The position numbers and the translations under genes are program-made. DNA of 64,000 nt from Sphingobacteriales bacterium (lineage in GTDB: Bacteria > Bacteroidota > Bacteroidia > Chitinophagales > CAIOSU01). Shown here in pieces: positions 51,289-60,025 of this stretch. Each line of letters opens with the position of its first letter. Within the stretch, counting starts at the first letter, position 1. Location: contig JAIXUD010000021.1 in NCBI GenBank assembly GCA_027483645.1, positions 434,001 to 498,000 on the forward strand, given 5' to 3'. Under the pieces are notes generated by a model. That model made no database searches. It saw only the letters and a program-made list of their open reading frames with translations, and had not been told where the DNA came from.

Positions 51289-51307
51289 GCCCGGCTCTTT
51301 TATTCTT
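51271..51307. terminator. Bidirectional terminator overlapping the stop codon
   Basis: AAAGAGCCAGGC and GCCCGGCTCTTT pair with one mismatch around GTTTAA, so the TAA stop lies in the loop. It is followed by TTTATTCTTTT and preceded by A-rich sequence, so it serves both convergent genes. Confidence 0.8.
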
Positions 51308-51328
51308 TTATCAGTAAACAATTACCTT

Positions 51329-53938
51329 TTATAATTTAGGCTGGTTTGCTGCTTCTTTGTTCTTCTTCTCATATTTGTTGTTACCAAACACTTTTGATGC
51401 TTTTACACCAAAGAATGCAAACCAATCGCGGTTAGGGTCACCTTTACGCGCTGTTGGGAAAGTATTGGCGTCATTATTACCCGCTTCATAAATTACTGCG
51501 CCAGTGTTAGGGTCGGTACCCACGGCATTTGCCAATGAAGGGTTGGCCAACAAGGCCGCAGTATTAACTGCTATAATCTCACCCGATGTTGAGTTCACTT
51601 GTGAAGTGGTAGGCAGTATAATCGCATCCCTAGATATACCATTACCCAAACGGCCAGTAATTTCAGAGTTCTGGTTAATTATAGACTGGTGTGGCTGGCC
51701 AGTAATAGGGTCAATCTTCCTATCCCAATAGAAGCCACTCAAATCATCAACATAATCAGTTAGGGTAAAACGGAAGCTTCCTTCAATACCAACGGTCCAT
51801 GATTTGTTGATAATAAAATCGAAAGTAAGACCAAAAGGAATAGACAACTGCCACAGCGAGTAGGCCTTAGGAGGGTCACGACGAGCATACTTATTGTCAG
51901 GATCAACATCAGGTGTGGTAGCGGTCTGACCTTCAGTTCCAATTGGCGACAAAGGCACCCAAACAAACTGTTCGCGGTCAGCTTCATCTTCCGAAGCGGA
52001 GATGTAGTTAGTACCATCGTAAGCCAAGAAAGTAGGGGCACCGAACCTGTTCAAGCCGGTATAAACCCTAGCTTCAGGATTGTGCTTGAAGAAACCGATA
52101 CCAGCAAAAATAGCGGGAGAAAACTTCTCACCTTTGCTTATTCCATATTGCAACAAGTGGAAATGGAAAGTCAAAGAACCCTCGTAGATGTTGTTCCTAA
52201 AGTTAGCTACCCGGCGGGTACGGCCTTCTTGAGATTCATCCAAATCGGAGCCGCTCAACTGGCCATGCATAAATGCCAAACGGGCAGAGAACCATTTAGA
52301 AATATTGTACTGGGCATAAATACCCACACCCCACTTAAACTCATTCTTGTCAAATAGTTTCGCAGCAAGATCACCACTGTAATTCATGGTACCTGCCATC
52401 AAGCCCACTTCCCAAGTTTTTGCCAAAGAAGTGTAAGCGCCGAGGTAAGATAGGTCTCCAATTTCTTCCAAAGCGTTAAGCGTATTTATCTCCTCTTCGG
52501 TCAAGTTCATAGCACCTGGGTTGCTAATAACCTCAGATGGGGGAAAGTAAGTGCTGGCCAAACCTGCAGCATAAAGTTTGCTGTAATTGTTAATAGCCCT
52601 GCGCTGTCCAATAGTAAAGTCTGGCGTTTCGAATCCGTCGTTATCCTTAAAGTTTTTAATGATTACATAGCCCAGCTCGTTTTTCATAAACGATGCATCT
52701 GCAACTGTGAAGGTATACACCATGTTGCTGCTGCTCCACTGGCCATCCAACAATGTTATCGGCTCAATGCGGATACCATTGTTTATGGTATCATAAAAAA
52801 CCGATTCGAGTTGGGTCTCGCCAAACTCAGTTACTGGGCGGTTGAAGTAAACTTCAAACTTTACACTAGTAGCAGGCAGGTCGCTCGGTATTTCGGCATA
52901 GTTCATTACCTCATTGTCAGCCAGCTTAACTTTGTAAATGTGTGCATGGGTTTGAGCAGAAGGTTGTTGCAAAACAGGCTCCGCTTTCAACAAGGGCAAT
53001 GAGTTGTTCTGGTAGAAGTGGTCGAAAGTAGAAGAAATGTAGTCGCCGTTGGTAGAGCGGAAGAAGTTGCCCGGCATGCTAAACGATTCGCCTGCACCTT
53101 GTATACCCATGCTTATCTCGCGAATGATGGTATCGGTTGCTGCATTTATCTGGTAGTTACCATAGATAGAGTTGTCTTTCAGCTCACTTTGGAAACGCTT
53201 ATCGCCCGCATCAAACAAACCAAAAACGGGAGTGTTACTCGGTATACCTTTGTCGATACCATAAACTACGTTGTTGGTTACTAGGTTATTGTTAAAGCGG
53301 AGGTCCAACACGTTATCCTGGAAGTTCTCAATAAAAATAGAGCCCCAGTTATTGATGAAGTTGTTGTTACTAAAAGTAAACACGGTCTTTTTGTCGCCAA
53401 TGGCATATAAGCTACCCAGTGGGCTAGTAATCAAAATATTTGATTCGCCAGTAGTCATTTCTCTAAACTCGTTGTGCTCTATGGTCACATTATTGCGGTA
53501 CCAGTCACTATCAAAAGCAAACGGAGTGGTCAATTGTACAAACTTGGTATAGCGCACGGTAATATCGGCTCCTTCAGCACCACGTACTACTATACCCGTG
53601 CCTTGCACCCCTTTATCTTGGCTTTTAAAAGTCACAAAGTTGTTTGGCCCGCCAACTACATTCAAGCCACCTTCGAGCACCAAGGATGTATTGGGGCCGA
53701 AAAGCAATGTAACACCAGCAGGTATAGTAAGAGTAGCACCGCTACTTACCTTCACGTTGTGCTGAATAAGATAGGTTTTTCCACCTTCTAGGGTTTTGTT
53801 AGCGCTAATAAAGCCTTCCAGTACAATTTGGCCTGCACTTACATCTATCCCATCTTGGGCAAAGCTCACCGTAGGGCAAATAATGCAAAACAGTAATGCC
53901 AGCAAAAATAACCCCAGCGATGACCTCCCTTTATTCAT
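51329..53938 (-). CDS. Outer-membrane protein: beta-helix fused to a PorG-like beta-barrel
   Basis: A protein of 869 residues from ATG 53938, with signal peptide LGLFLLALLFCIICPTVSFAQ. Residues 30-230 repeat hydrophobic strands every 20-25 residues (TLTIPAGVTLLFGPNTSLV, NVTIEHNEF, FTFSNNNFINN), the pattern of a right-handed parallel beta-helix. From about residue 500, WEVGLMAGTMNYSGDLA, WGVGIYAQYNISKWFSARLAF and later strands look like the PorG/DUF6089 beta-barrel of the type IX secretion system. It is third in an operon with GldL- and GldM-like genes, 60 bases downstream of gldM. A surface domain grafted onto a T9SS-type barrel is unusual. Confidence 0.78.
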   Translation of the reverse strand: MNKGRSSLGLFLLALLFCIICPTVSFAQDGIDVSAGQIVLEGFISANKTLEGGKTYLIQHNVKVSSGATLTIPAGVTLLFGPNTSLVLEGGLNVVGGPNNFVTFKSQDKGVQGTGIVVRGAEGADITVRYTKFVQLTTPFAFDSDWYRNNVTIEHNEFREMTTGESNILITSPLGSLYAIGDKKTVFTFSNNNFINNWGSIFIENFQDNVLDLRFNNNLVTNNVVYGIDKGIPSNTPVFGLFDAGDKRFQSELKDNSIYGNYQINAATDTIIREISMGIQGAGESFSMPGNFFRSTNGDYISSTFDHFYQNNSLPLLKAEPVLQQPSAQTHAHIYKVKLADNEVMNYAEIPSDLPATSVKFEVYFNRPVTEFGETQLESVFYDTINNGIRIEPITLLDGQWSSSNMVYTFTVADASFMKNELGYVIIKNFKDNDGFETPDFTIGQRRAINNYSKLYAAGLASTYFPPSEVISNPGAMNLTEEEINTLNALEEIGDLSYLGAYTSLAKTWEVGLMAGTMNYSGDLAAKLFDKNEFKWGVGIYAQYNISKWFSARLAFMHGQLSGSDLDESQEGRTRRVANFRNNIYEGSLTFHFHLLQYGISKGEKFSPAIFAGIGFFKHNPEARVYTGLNRFGAPTFLAYDGTNYISASEDEADREQFVWVPLSPIGTEGQTATTPDVDPDNKYARRDPPKAYSLWQLSIPFGLTFDFIINKSWTVGIEGSFRFTLTDYVDDLSGFYWDRKIDPITGQPHQSIINQNSEITGRLGNGISRDAIILPTTSQVNSTSGEIIAVNTAALLANPSLANAVGTDPNTGAVIYEAGNNDANTFPTARKGDPNRDWFAFFGVKASKVFGNNKYEKKNKEAANQPKL

Positions 53939-53998
53939 AGTCAGCATCAGCATTGTATTCAATTTAGTCGGTTCGAAATGTGTTGTTTGTTCTTTTTG

Positions 53999-55648
53999 TT
54001 ATAAGATGTTGAATACCAAGGCATCAACTTCTTTATTTACCCCATCGGGGCCTTTTACCCTAATCTCATTGAAAATAAAGATATCGCCTGGTTGCGCCAA
54101 ATCGATAAGTTCCCTTGATTTACCTGTAAAATATGAGCCCTTAACCTTCTCCGTAAAAATACCCAAGCCATTAGCATTTACATAAGTAACGCTATACTCC
54201 ACCACCCTAAAATCGGCAGGTACTTCCATATCCTTGGTAATCGCCTCCAAACCCTTCTGCATCTTAAATAGCTTGGCAGCTATCTCGCCACCTTCCTTAT
54301 TATAAAGTACTACTTGCGGCTTAGGCAACTCTTTTACTTTAAATATCTCTTCTGCCACCACTTTGTATCCCCCTTTACCATCAGGAACCTGCAAGGTTAC
54401 ATTGGCATAACCTTTACGGTAAACATTGGCATAAAAATTACTATCTACCTTCGTTACTTTACCTTGACTTATAGTTACTTTATATTTTTCAGCAGCATAC
54501 TCAGGATGGTAGATATTAACCGGATTATTAACCCCTAGATAAAGAATCTTGTAATCCTTCTGGCTGATGTAAGGCTTACTTTGTACTACAGAATAATTGA
54601 TTTGGAAAGGAATTTCCTCATCCTTCTTCTTCTTCTCCTCAAGTTGCTTGTTGTCTTTCGCAACTGGCGTATCGTCATCAGGATGCCTGAATTTAACTAC
54701 ACCCTTCATGCTAAAATCTCCCAATTGACTGGTATTCAATGGTATCTCTGCGGTACCGCCCGAAACTAGGAAACTGTCTACTATTTCGCCAACATCATTC
54801 TTCATATAGATAACCGCTTGGCCATCGCCACCGGTACCCATTTTATTTGAAGGCAGGGTTACCGTAGTTACACCATCTTCTCCCACAGTGAACACATCGT
54901 ATTTCTTAACCCCTTGCGCCAATTTAATGGTATCTACACGGGTACTATCGCTAGCTACAAACTCAAAGTTGTAATTGCCTGTACCACCTTCGCCCTGTAC
55001 TTGGTCGTGGAAGTTTTTCATTACCAACGATTCGGCAACCCTTACGTCATTCTGGAATTTAGTGATGGTGGCTATTACAGCACCCAATGGCACGTTGTCG
55101 AAGTAATATTTGTCCCACTCGTAGTATACCTGCTTGGCTTTCGGCAAGCGGTCATCAACGCGCAATACAGTATCAAGCATGGCACTATTGGCTGTATCAA
55201 GTATAGCCAGTAAGTCTTGCTTGGTATTATACAACACATTCTTTATTTCCAAGCCTTTATCGCTACGGTATATCTCGTTGGTGGAATAGGTAGCATCGGT
55301 GGTTTTTTTTAAGTGATGCCATTCCGCATCATATCCTCCAGATTTATTGATTAAGTCTTGCTTGATTACTTCCAAGTAGTTGACCGCGCTGTCAGCAATC
55401 TGTTTGGTACGTATAACTTTATCATACATTTCGCCATAACGCTCAGGGTCCATGGTATTGAACGTTTCGAGGGTAGCTACAGTAAGCTGGTTTCTCTGAT
55501 CAAGGCGTAAATTGGCATACTCCAATGACCGGTTAAGGTCGGTGAATATGTCAATATACTCCAACGCCGGGTTCAGCACGATCATCGCGATGAGTATCAA
55601 GTACATCATGTTGATGAGTTTCTGCCTTAAGGGATTAGAGGTTTTCAT
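53999..55648 (-). CDS. gldM: GldM-like gliding motility / type IX secretion protein
   Basis: A protein of 549 residues. The N-terminus NPLRQKLINMMYLILIAMIVLNP is the GldM signature with one membrane helix; the rest is a long periplasmic chain of beta domains ending near VDALVFNIL. GldM with GldL forms the proton-driven motor of T9SS and gliding. The sequence differs from the classic (LNVSKEVLDAF is replaced by LNPALEYIDIF), which suggests a second or diverged copy. It is 36 bases after gldL in the same operon; gldK and gldN are absent. Confidence 0.9.
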   Translation of the reverse strand: MKTSNPLRQKLINMMYLILIAMIVLNPALEYIDIFTDLNRSLEYANLRLDQRNQLTVATLETFNTMDPERYGEMYDKVIRTKQIADSAVNYLEVIKQDLINKSGGYDAEWHHLKKTTDATYSTNEIYRSDKGLEIKNVLYNTKQDLLAILDTANSAMLDTVLRVDDRLPKAKQVYYEWDKYYFDNVPLGAVIATITKFQNDVRVAESLVMKNFHDQVQGEGGTGNYNFEFVASDSTRVDTIKLAQGVKKYDVFTVGEDGVTTVTLPSNKMGTGGDGQAVIYMKNDVGEIVDSFLVSGGTAEIPLNTSQLGDFSMKGVVKFRHPDDDTPVAKDNKQLEEKKKKDEEIPFQINYSVVQSKPYISQKDYKILYLGVNNPVNIYHPEYAAEKYKVTISQGKVTKVDSNFYANVYRKGYANVTLQVPDGKGGYKVVAEEIFKVKELPKPQVVLYNKEGGEIAAKLFKMQKGLEAITKDMEVPADFRVVEYSVTYVNANGLGIFTEKVKGSYFTGKSRELIDLAQPGDIFIFNEIRVKGPDGVNKEVDALVFNIL

Positions 55649-55684
55649 ATTTCCTGCTCCGGTTTATTTAAACCAAAATGGGCT

Positions 55685-56206
55685 TTAAGCCTGTGTTTTA
55701 TTTCCCATTACTTCAAGCATGCGCATGTAGTAACTATTCATTTGTGAGATGCTGGTATTGAGCTTGCTTATCTCTTTCTCAAACATTTCTGAAGACTGGC
55801 GCATTTTCTCCACTTGGTCGTTCAGTTGTGCTACGTCGCTCATATCAGCCATGCGATTCACGTTTTGCTCCAGTCGCTCAATGCTCCTAGATAAACGCTG
55901 GATCACCATAGGGTCCAAATCGGCCTTTTCAATCCACTCTTCAATCTGCTCAATCTTGTTCTCGCCGTCTTTGGTTAGTTGCGGAAAAATGCGGTCCCAT
56001 TGATAGTCGATGTCTTCTTTCTTTAATTCGAAGGCCGAGACAAAAAATACCAAGGCTTCTACCGCCAGCCCTACAAACAGCATTTCGTTTGCAAGAGGAA
56101 AGTTCAAGAATTTAAACATTGCCCCGATGATAACCACTGCTGCGCCTACACCATATGCGACATTCAAGGGATCAAGTTTGGCTTTTTTTCTCACTGCCAT
56201 AGCCAT
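55685..56206 (-). CDS. gldL: GldL-like gliding motility / type IX secretion protein
   Basis: A protein of 173 residues from ATG 56206 (56200 possible). Two membrane helices near the N-terminus, NVAYGVGAAVVIIGAMFKFL and EMLFVGLAVEALVFFVSAFEL, with the Glu inside the second helix that is proposed to carry protons in GldL. A cytoplasmic coiled coil follows (RLSRSIERLEQNVNRM). It is first in the gldL-gldM-barrel operon. Same topology as T9SS GldL; shorter than some. Confidence 0.9.
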   Translation of the reverse strand: MAMAVRKKAKLDPLNVAYGVGAAVVIIGAMFKFLNFPLANEMLFVGLAVEALVFFVSAFELKKEDIDYQWDRIFPQLTKDGENKIEQIEEWIEKADLDPMVIQRLSRSIERLEQNVNRMADMSDVAQLNDQVEKMRQSSEMFEKEISKLNTSISQMNSYYMRMLEVMGNKTQA

Positions 56207-56509
56207 CTGTTTTTTGTTACTCTGCGTTAGTTTGCTGGTATAATCTGCTAATATATGAAATCCCCCGAACAATGTACTATCTGCACACAATATTCTTGTG
56301 TGGGTACACGTTTTCAAGTCCTAAAGCTCACAATTTACGTCAATTACCTGTTTATAAAAACAAGCTACGGTTAATTTATGGTTATTGCTTGCCATTACTA
56401 AGCATTAGTACCTACTTTCCTTTACCTACTTAGTTGGTTTTCAGGTTTATTTTTACCAAACCATTTTTTGTAAATTCCTCATTCCCTGCGTTCATTTTTG
56501 AGCTTATTA
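56207..56509. other. Gap upstream of the gldL operon
   Basis: No gene is seen. The sequence is AT-rich and should contain the operon promoter (read leftwards). Candidate boxes cannot be told from background. Confidence 0.25.
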
Positions 56510-56770
56510 TTACCAAAGCCAGAAATACCATACTAACTCGTATCCTATATTTGAGTTTACTACCAAATTTTGGTTAATTTGTAGCTTGCAGATAGCGTTA
56601 GCATCTAGCTTTTGATAAATTTTATGATAGGCACTAGCAGCTGCAAAAACTATTGAACCCCAAGCAAAAGTATTTTGTTTTACGGCAAATGGCGCTTTTA
56701 CTGTGTAACCTATAAAAATGCTGTCGGCGAATTGATTTAAGATGCCGCTAATGCTTGAAGCTACATGCCA
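56510..56770 (-). pseudogene. Open frame without a start codon, possible gene remnant
   Basis: An 86-codon frame on the minus strand lies between a TAG (56771-56773) and a TAA (56510-56512) but has no ATG, GTG or TTG near its 5' end. The translation (FADSIFIGYTVKAPFAVKQN then AYHKIYQKLDANAICKLQIN) looks protein-like, with balanced composition, but I recognise no family. It may be a decayed gene or chance. Confidence 0.28.
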
Positions 56771-56892
56771 CTAAAAGGGTAGCTGGGTAATAGGTGTATA
56801 TTTATTGCGAATGCGGCGAGAAGCTTAGCACAAAGCTCGAAGACAAATTGAGGCTTTTATTTTGAACCAATAACTGATGTAACAACAGCATT

Positions 56893-58509
56893 ATGACGCA
56901 ACCGCGCTCAAAAAGCCCCAAAGGCAAAGATGGAAAGGAAGTAAAGAAAGATGCCAAAGTAGTACCGGCCAGAAAAGATAATGAGTACCTGATAACCCTA
57001 CGTAGCCTAACCCTAGAAGACTATGAGGACATGAAAGAGGCCATGGCACTAGCATACCCAGGTATGGACGAGCCAGCTTGGGAGTACAAACACTTGAAAA
57101 GGCTGATGCAGATTTTCCCTGATGGGCAAATTTGTATTGAGATAAACGGTAAAGTGGTGGGCTGCGCCCTGTCGCTTATTGTAGATTACAACAAGTATGG
57201 TGACAACCACACCTACGAACGGATTACCGGCAACTATACCTTCAACACCCATGATGCTGAGGGCGATGTGCTTTATGGCATTGATGTGTTTGTACACCCT
57301 GAGTTCCGCGGAATGCGTCTAGGCCGACGCCTGTATGACGCCCGAAAGGAGCTGTGTGAAAACCTAAACTTGCGGGCCATAATTGCCGGTGGAAGGATAC
57401 CACGCTACACCTTGTATGCAGATGACCTTACCCCGAAAGCCTATATTGAAAAGGTGGAAATGAAAGACCTTTTCGACCCGATACTTTCTTTCCAGATCTC
57501 CAATGGTTTTCACGTGCGCAAGGTGCTGAAAGGATACCTACCAAGTGATAGGGAAAGCAAAGCCTATGGTACGCTCATAGAATGGATAAACATATACTAC
57601 GAAGAGCGCGAGAAGCTAATAGGCTCAAAGAAAACGGTAGTGCGCGTAGGGCTGGTGCAATGGCAAATGAGGCCCGTGAGCAATATAAACAACTTGCTAG
57701 AGCAAGTAGAGTTTTTTGTAGATGCGGTGAGCGGCTATCAAGCCGACTTTATCTTGTTTCCAGAGTTTTTTAATGCTCCGCTGATGGCCAAGTTTAATCA
57801 GCAGGCCGAATCGGAAGCTATACGCTCATTGGCAACATTCACCGAGCCGCTGAAGAAGAAGTTTTTGGAATTTGCAGTATCGTACAACATCAACATCATT
57901 ACGGGTAGCATGCCCATCATTGAGAAAGGCAAGCTATACAACGTAGGTTACCTGTGCCGCAGGGATGGTACTTGGGAGAGCTACTATAAAATACACATTA
58001 CCCCTGCCGAATCTCAATACTGGGGCATGACTGGCGGCGACACGATACAGGTATTTGATACCGATAGCGGGAAAATAGGCATCATGATATGCTATGATGT
58101 GGAGTTCCCCGAGCTGAGCCGCCTTTGCGCCGAACAAGGTATGGAAATACTGTTTGTACCGTTCCTTACCGATACCCAAACGGGCTACAACCGCGTGCGG
58201 ATTTGTGCTCAGGCCCGTGCCGTGGAAAACGAATGCTATGTGGCCATAGCTGGCTGCGTAGGGAACCTACCGAAGGTGAACAACATGGATATACAATATG
58301 CCCAGAGCGGTGTATACTCACCGTCGGATTTCCAGTTCCCCAACAACTCCATAGTTGCTGAGGCTACCCCAAATACTGAGATGACCGTAATTGCCGACTT
58401 AAACATTGAGCTGCTAAAAGAGCTGCACACCGGTGGTAGCGTGCGAAACTTGCTAGATAGGAGAACCGACCTATACAGCGTAAGGTTGAAGCGCCGAGGG
58501 GAACACTAA
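56893..58509 (+). CDS. GNAT acetyltransferase fused to a carbon-nitrogen hydrolase
   Basis: A protein of 538 residues. Residues 30-215 are a GNAT domain (VFVHPEFRGMRLGRRLYDAR holds the acetyl-CoA loop). Residues 250-520 are a nitrilase-type amidohydrolase with the Glu-Lys-Cys triad: Glu in FPEFFNA, Lys in YYKIHITP, Cys in GIMICYDVEFPE. This fusion is a recognised family in Bacteroidota and others; its substrate is not known. The first 25 residues are Lys-rich and probably disordered. It is divergent from the gldL operon. Confidence 0.92.
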   Translation: MTQPRSKSPKGKDGKEVKKDAKVVPARKDNEYLITLRSLTLEDYEDMKEAMALAYPGMDEPAWEYKHLKRLMQIFPDGQICIEINGKVVGCALSLIVDYNKYGDNHTYERITGNYTFNTHDAEGDVLYGIDVFVHPEFRGMRLGRRLYDARKELCENLNLRAIIAGGRIPRYTLYADDLTPKAYIEKVEMKDLFDPILSFQISNGFHVRKVLKGYLPSDRESKAYGTLIEWINIYYEEREKLIGSKKTVVRVGLVQWQMRPVSNINNLLEQVEFFVDAVSGYQADFILFPEFFNAPLMAKFNQQAESEAIRSLATFTEPLKKKFLEFAVSYNINIITGSMPIIEKGKLYNVGYLCRRDGTWESYYKIHITPAESQYWGMTGGDTIQVFDTDSGKIGIMICYDVEFPELSRLCAEQGMEILFVPFLTDTQTGYNRVRICAQARAVENECYVAIAGCVGNLPKVNNMDIQYAQSGVYSPSDFQFPNNSIVAEATPNTEMTVIADLNIELLKELHTGGSVRNLLDRRTDLYSVRLKRRGEH

Positions 58510-58538
58510 GAAGAACGCTTTATATAAGACAGAACAAG

Positions 58539-58573
58539 AAGCCGGTTGGATGAAAATTCAATCGGCTTTTTTG
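58539..58573. terminator. Terminator between convergent genes
   Basis: AAGCCGGTTG pairs with CAATCGGCTT (one mismatch) around a 14-base A-rich loop and is followed by TTTTTTG, 28 bases after the fusion gene. Confidence 0.75.
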
Positions 58574-58585
58574 TGGAAAGGTTTA

Positions 58586-59791
58586 TCAATATTCCATACC
58601 ACTCAAAGGCCCACCCACTTCACCGCCAATGCCCAGGCCAAAGGTGTACTTACTGGTAAGGCCAAAAGTAGCATAACCATCCCTACCGAAAATGGCCCAA
58701 AGTCCTGGCGAAAACTTGCCCAAGCGCAACACCCCAGGGTACATTTGGGCATGCATAAAGTTATCGGTACTGTGAGACCAAACCAGTGAGGCTATTACAG
58801 TATTGTTTCTATCCAAAAATACGCCGGCGGTAGGTGTGGTGGTTACGGTAACTTGGCGTGCCAAGGTATCCAAAAACTCCAGCTCATAAGACCTGATACC
58901 AGCACCTACCGAGATGCTATACTCCTTGTTAAACTTGTATGATAGCCCCAAATGGGTGCTCATGCCCAAGCGGGCGAATAACCGCAAAGGCTTGTGGAAA
59001 GGCAATGCATATTTTAAGGAAAAGTATTGCCCTTGGTTTTGCAAAGTACCATTGGGCAAAGTAAATGTGGGCATGTGAGACCAATCGGCCATTTGCAGCG
59101 TGCTGCTGAAAAATTGGTTAACCTTTGGAGAAGTAAACAGGATAAAACCCGCCAGATTAAACAGGTACATATCGGCAATGGGGTCGGCGTTGGTGCCGGT
59201 CCAGCCTTGGTTTTCTATTATCTCGTTCATCAATTGGCCGGTCACTACTGTTATCATACCCATTAGCCTTGGGCGGCGCACACCGTGAGCATCGTACCAC
59301 TCACTGATGTTGGTATAGGTCATCCCACCTCCGAATAAATGCAACGTATAGTTGGGCAACCACTGCGCACCCTTGCGATAGAAACTAATGGGCAATACCT
59401 CCGATTTTAGCCAATTCCATGCACCCATATCGCGAATGGGCCTGTAGGGGCGGAGTAGATTTTTAAAGGTGTACTTTGCCGAACGGGGAAAGGGGAAATC
59501 GAACACCCCATTCTGACTGTTCTTCAGTTGGTTGATATCATACCCCATATTGAGGACCAACGTTACGGGATTATATAGTGCCTCGCTGCCATAATCGCGG
59601 CTATGGTAAAAGTAGCGCGGTATATCATCCAAGTTTTTACGCAATACCCGTCGCGGATTTTCAGGTAAGTATTCCACAACTCTGGCGGTATCGATAGGTG
59701 GCAAAGTATTACTGTCGAGCGATTGTGCATACACACTTGCACCTGCCACAATACACACCACCATCAACCAAATTCTGTTCAAAAAGAGCAT
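58586..59791 (-). CDS. Outer-membrane protein of unknown function
   Basis: A protein of 401 residues from ATG 59791, with signal peptide FLNRIWLMVVCIVAGASVYAQ. After a polar segment, the C-terminal two thirds alternate hydrophobic and polar residues with aromatic girdles (YTLHLFGGGMTYTN, LFARLGMSTHLGLSYKFN, YATFGLTSKYTFGLGIG), as in a beta-barrel of 12 or more strands. It ends GPLSGMEY without the terminal Phe seen in many barrels. No family recognised. Upstream frames to 59851 are unlikely to be coding. Confidence 0.75.
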   Translation of the reverse strand: MLFLNRIWLMVVCIVAGASVYAQSLDSNTLPPIDTARVVEYLPENPRRVLRKNLDDIPRYFYHSRDYGSEALYNPVTLVLNMGYDINQLKNSQNGVFDFPFPRSAKYTFKNLLRPYRPIRDMGAWNWLKSEVLPISFYRKGAQWLPNYTLHLFGGGMTYTNISEWYDAHGVRRPRLMGMITVVTGQLMNEIIENQGWTGTNADPIADMYLFNLAGFILFTSPKVNQFFSSTLQMADWSHMPTFTLPNGTLQNQGQYFSLKYALPFHKPLRLFARLGMSTHLGLSYKFNKEYSISVGAGIRSYELEFLDTLARQVTVTTTPTAGVFLDRNNTVIASLVWSHSTDNFMHAQMYPGVLRLGKFSPGLWAIFGRDGYATFGLTSKYTFGLGIGGEVGGPLSGMEY

Positions 59792-60025
59792 ACCCATCCC
59801 AAAATACAAATTGTGCCCACTAATAGACAAAGTATGTACCAACAATACCAAACGTAAGTATTGAGCGATTCACCAGTCCTTTCAATGCTTTGGGCTTGCA
59901 AAAGAAGCCCTCACTGTAGAAATATGTAGAATAGACAACCACAGTACTGCGCAACATGCTTCCACACTATTGGTAATTATCAAGGTTTAACTTTTGCCCT
60001 CGTGTATTTCGCATATTTTTGCGCA

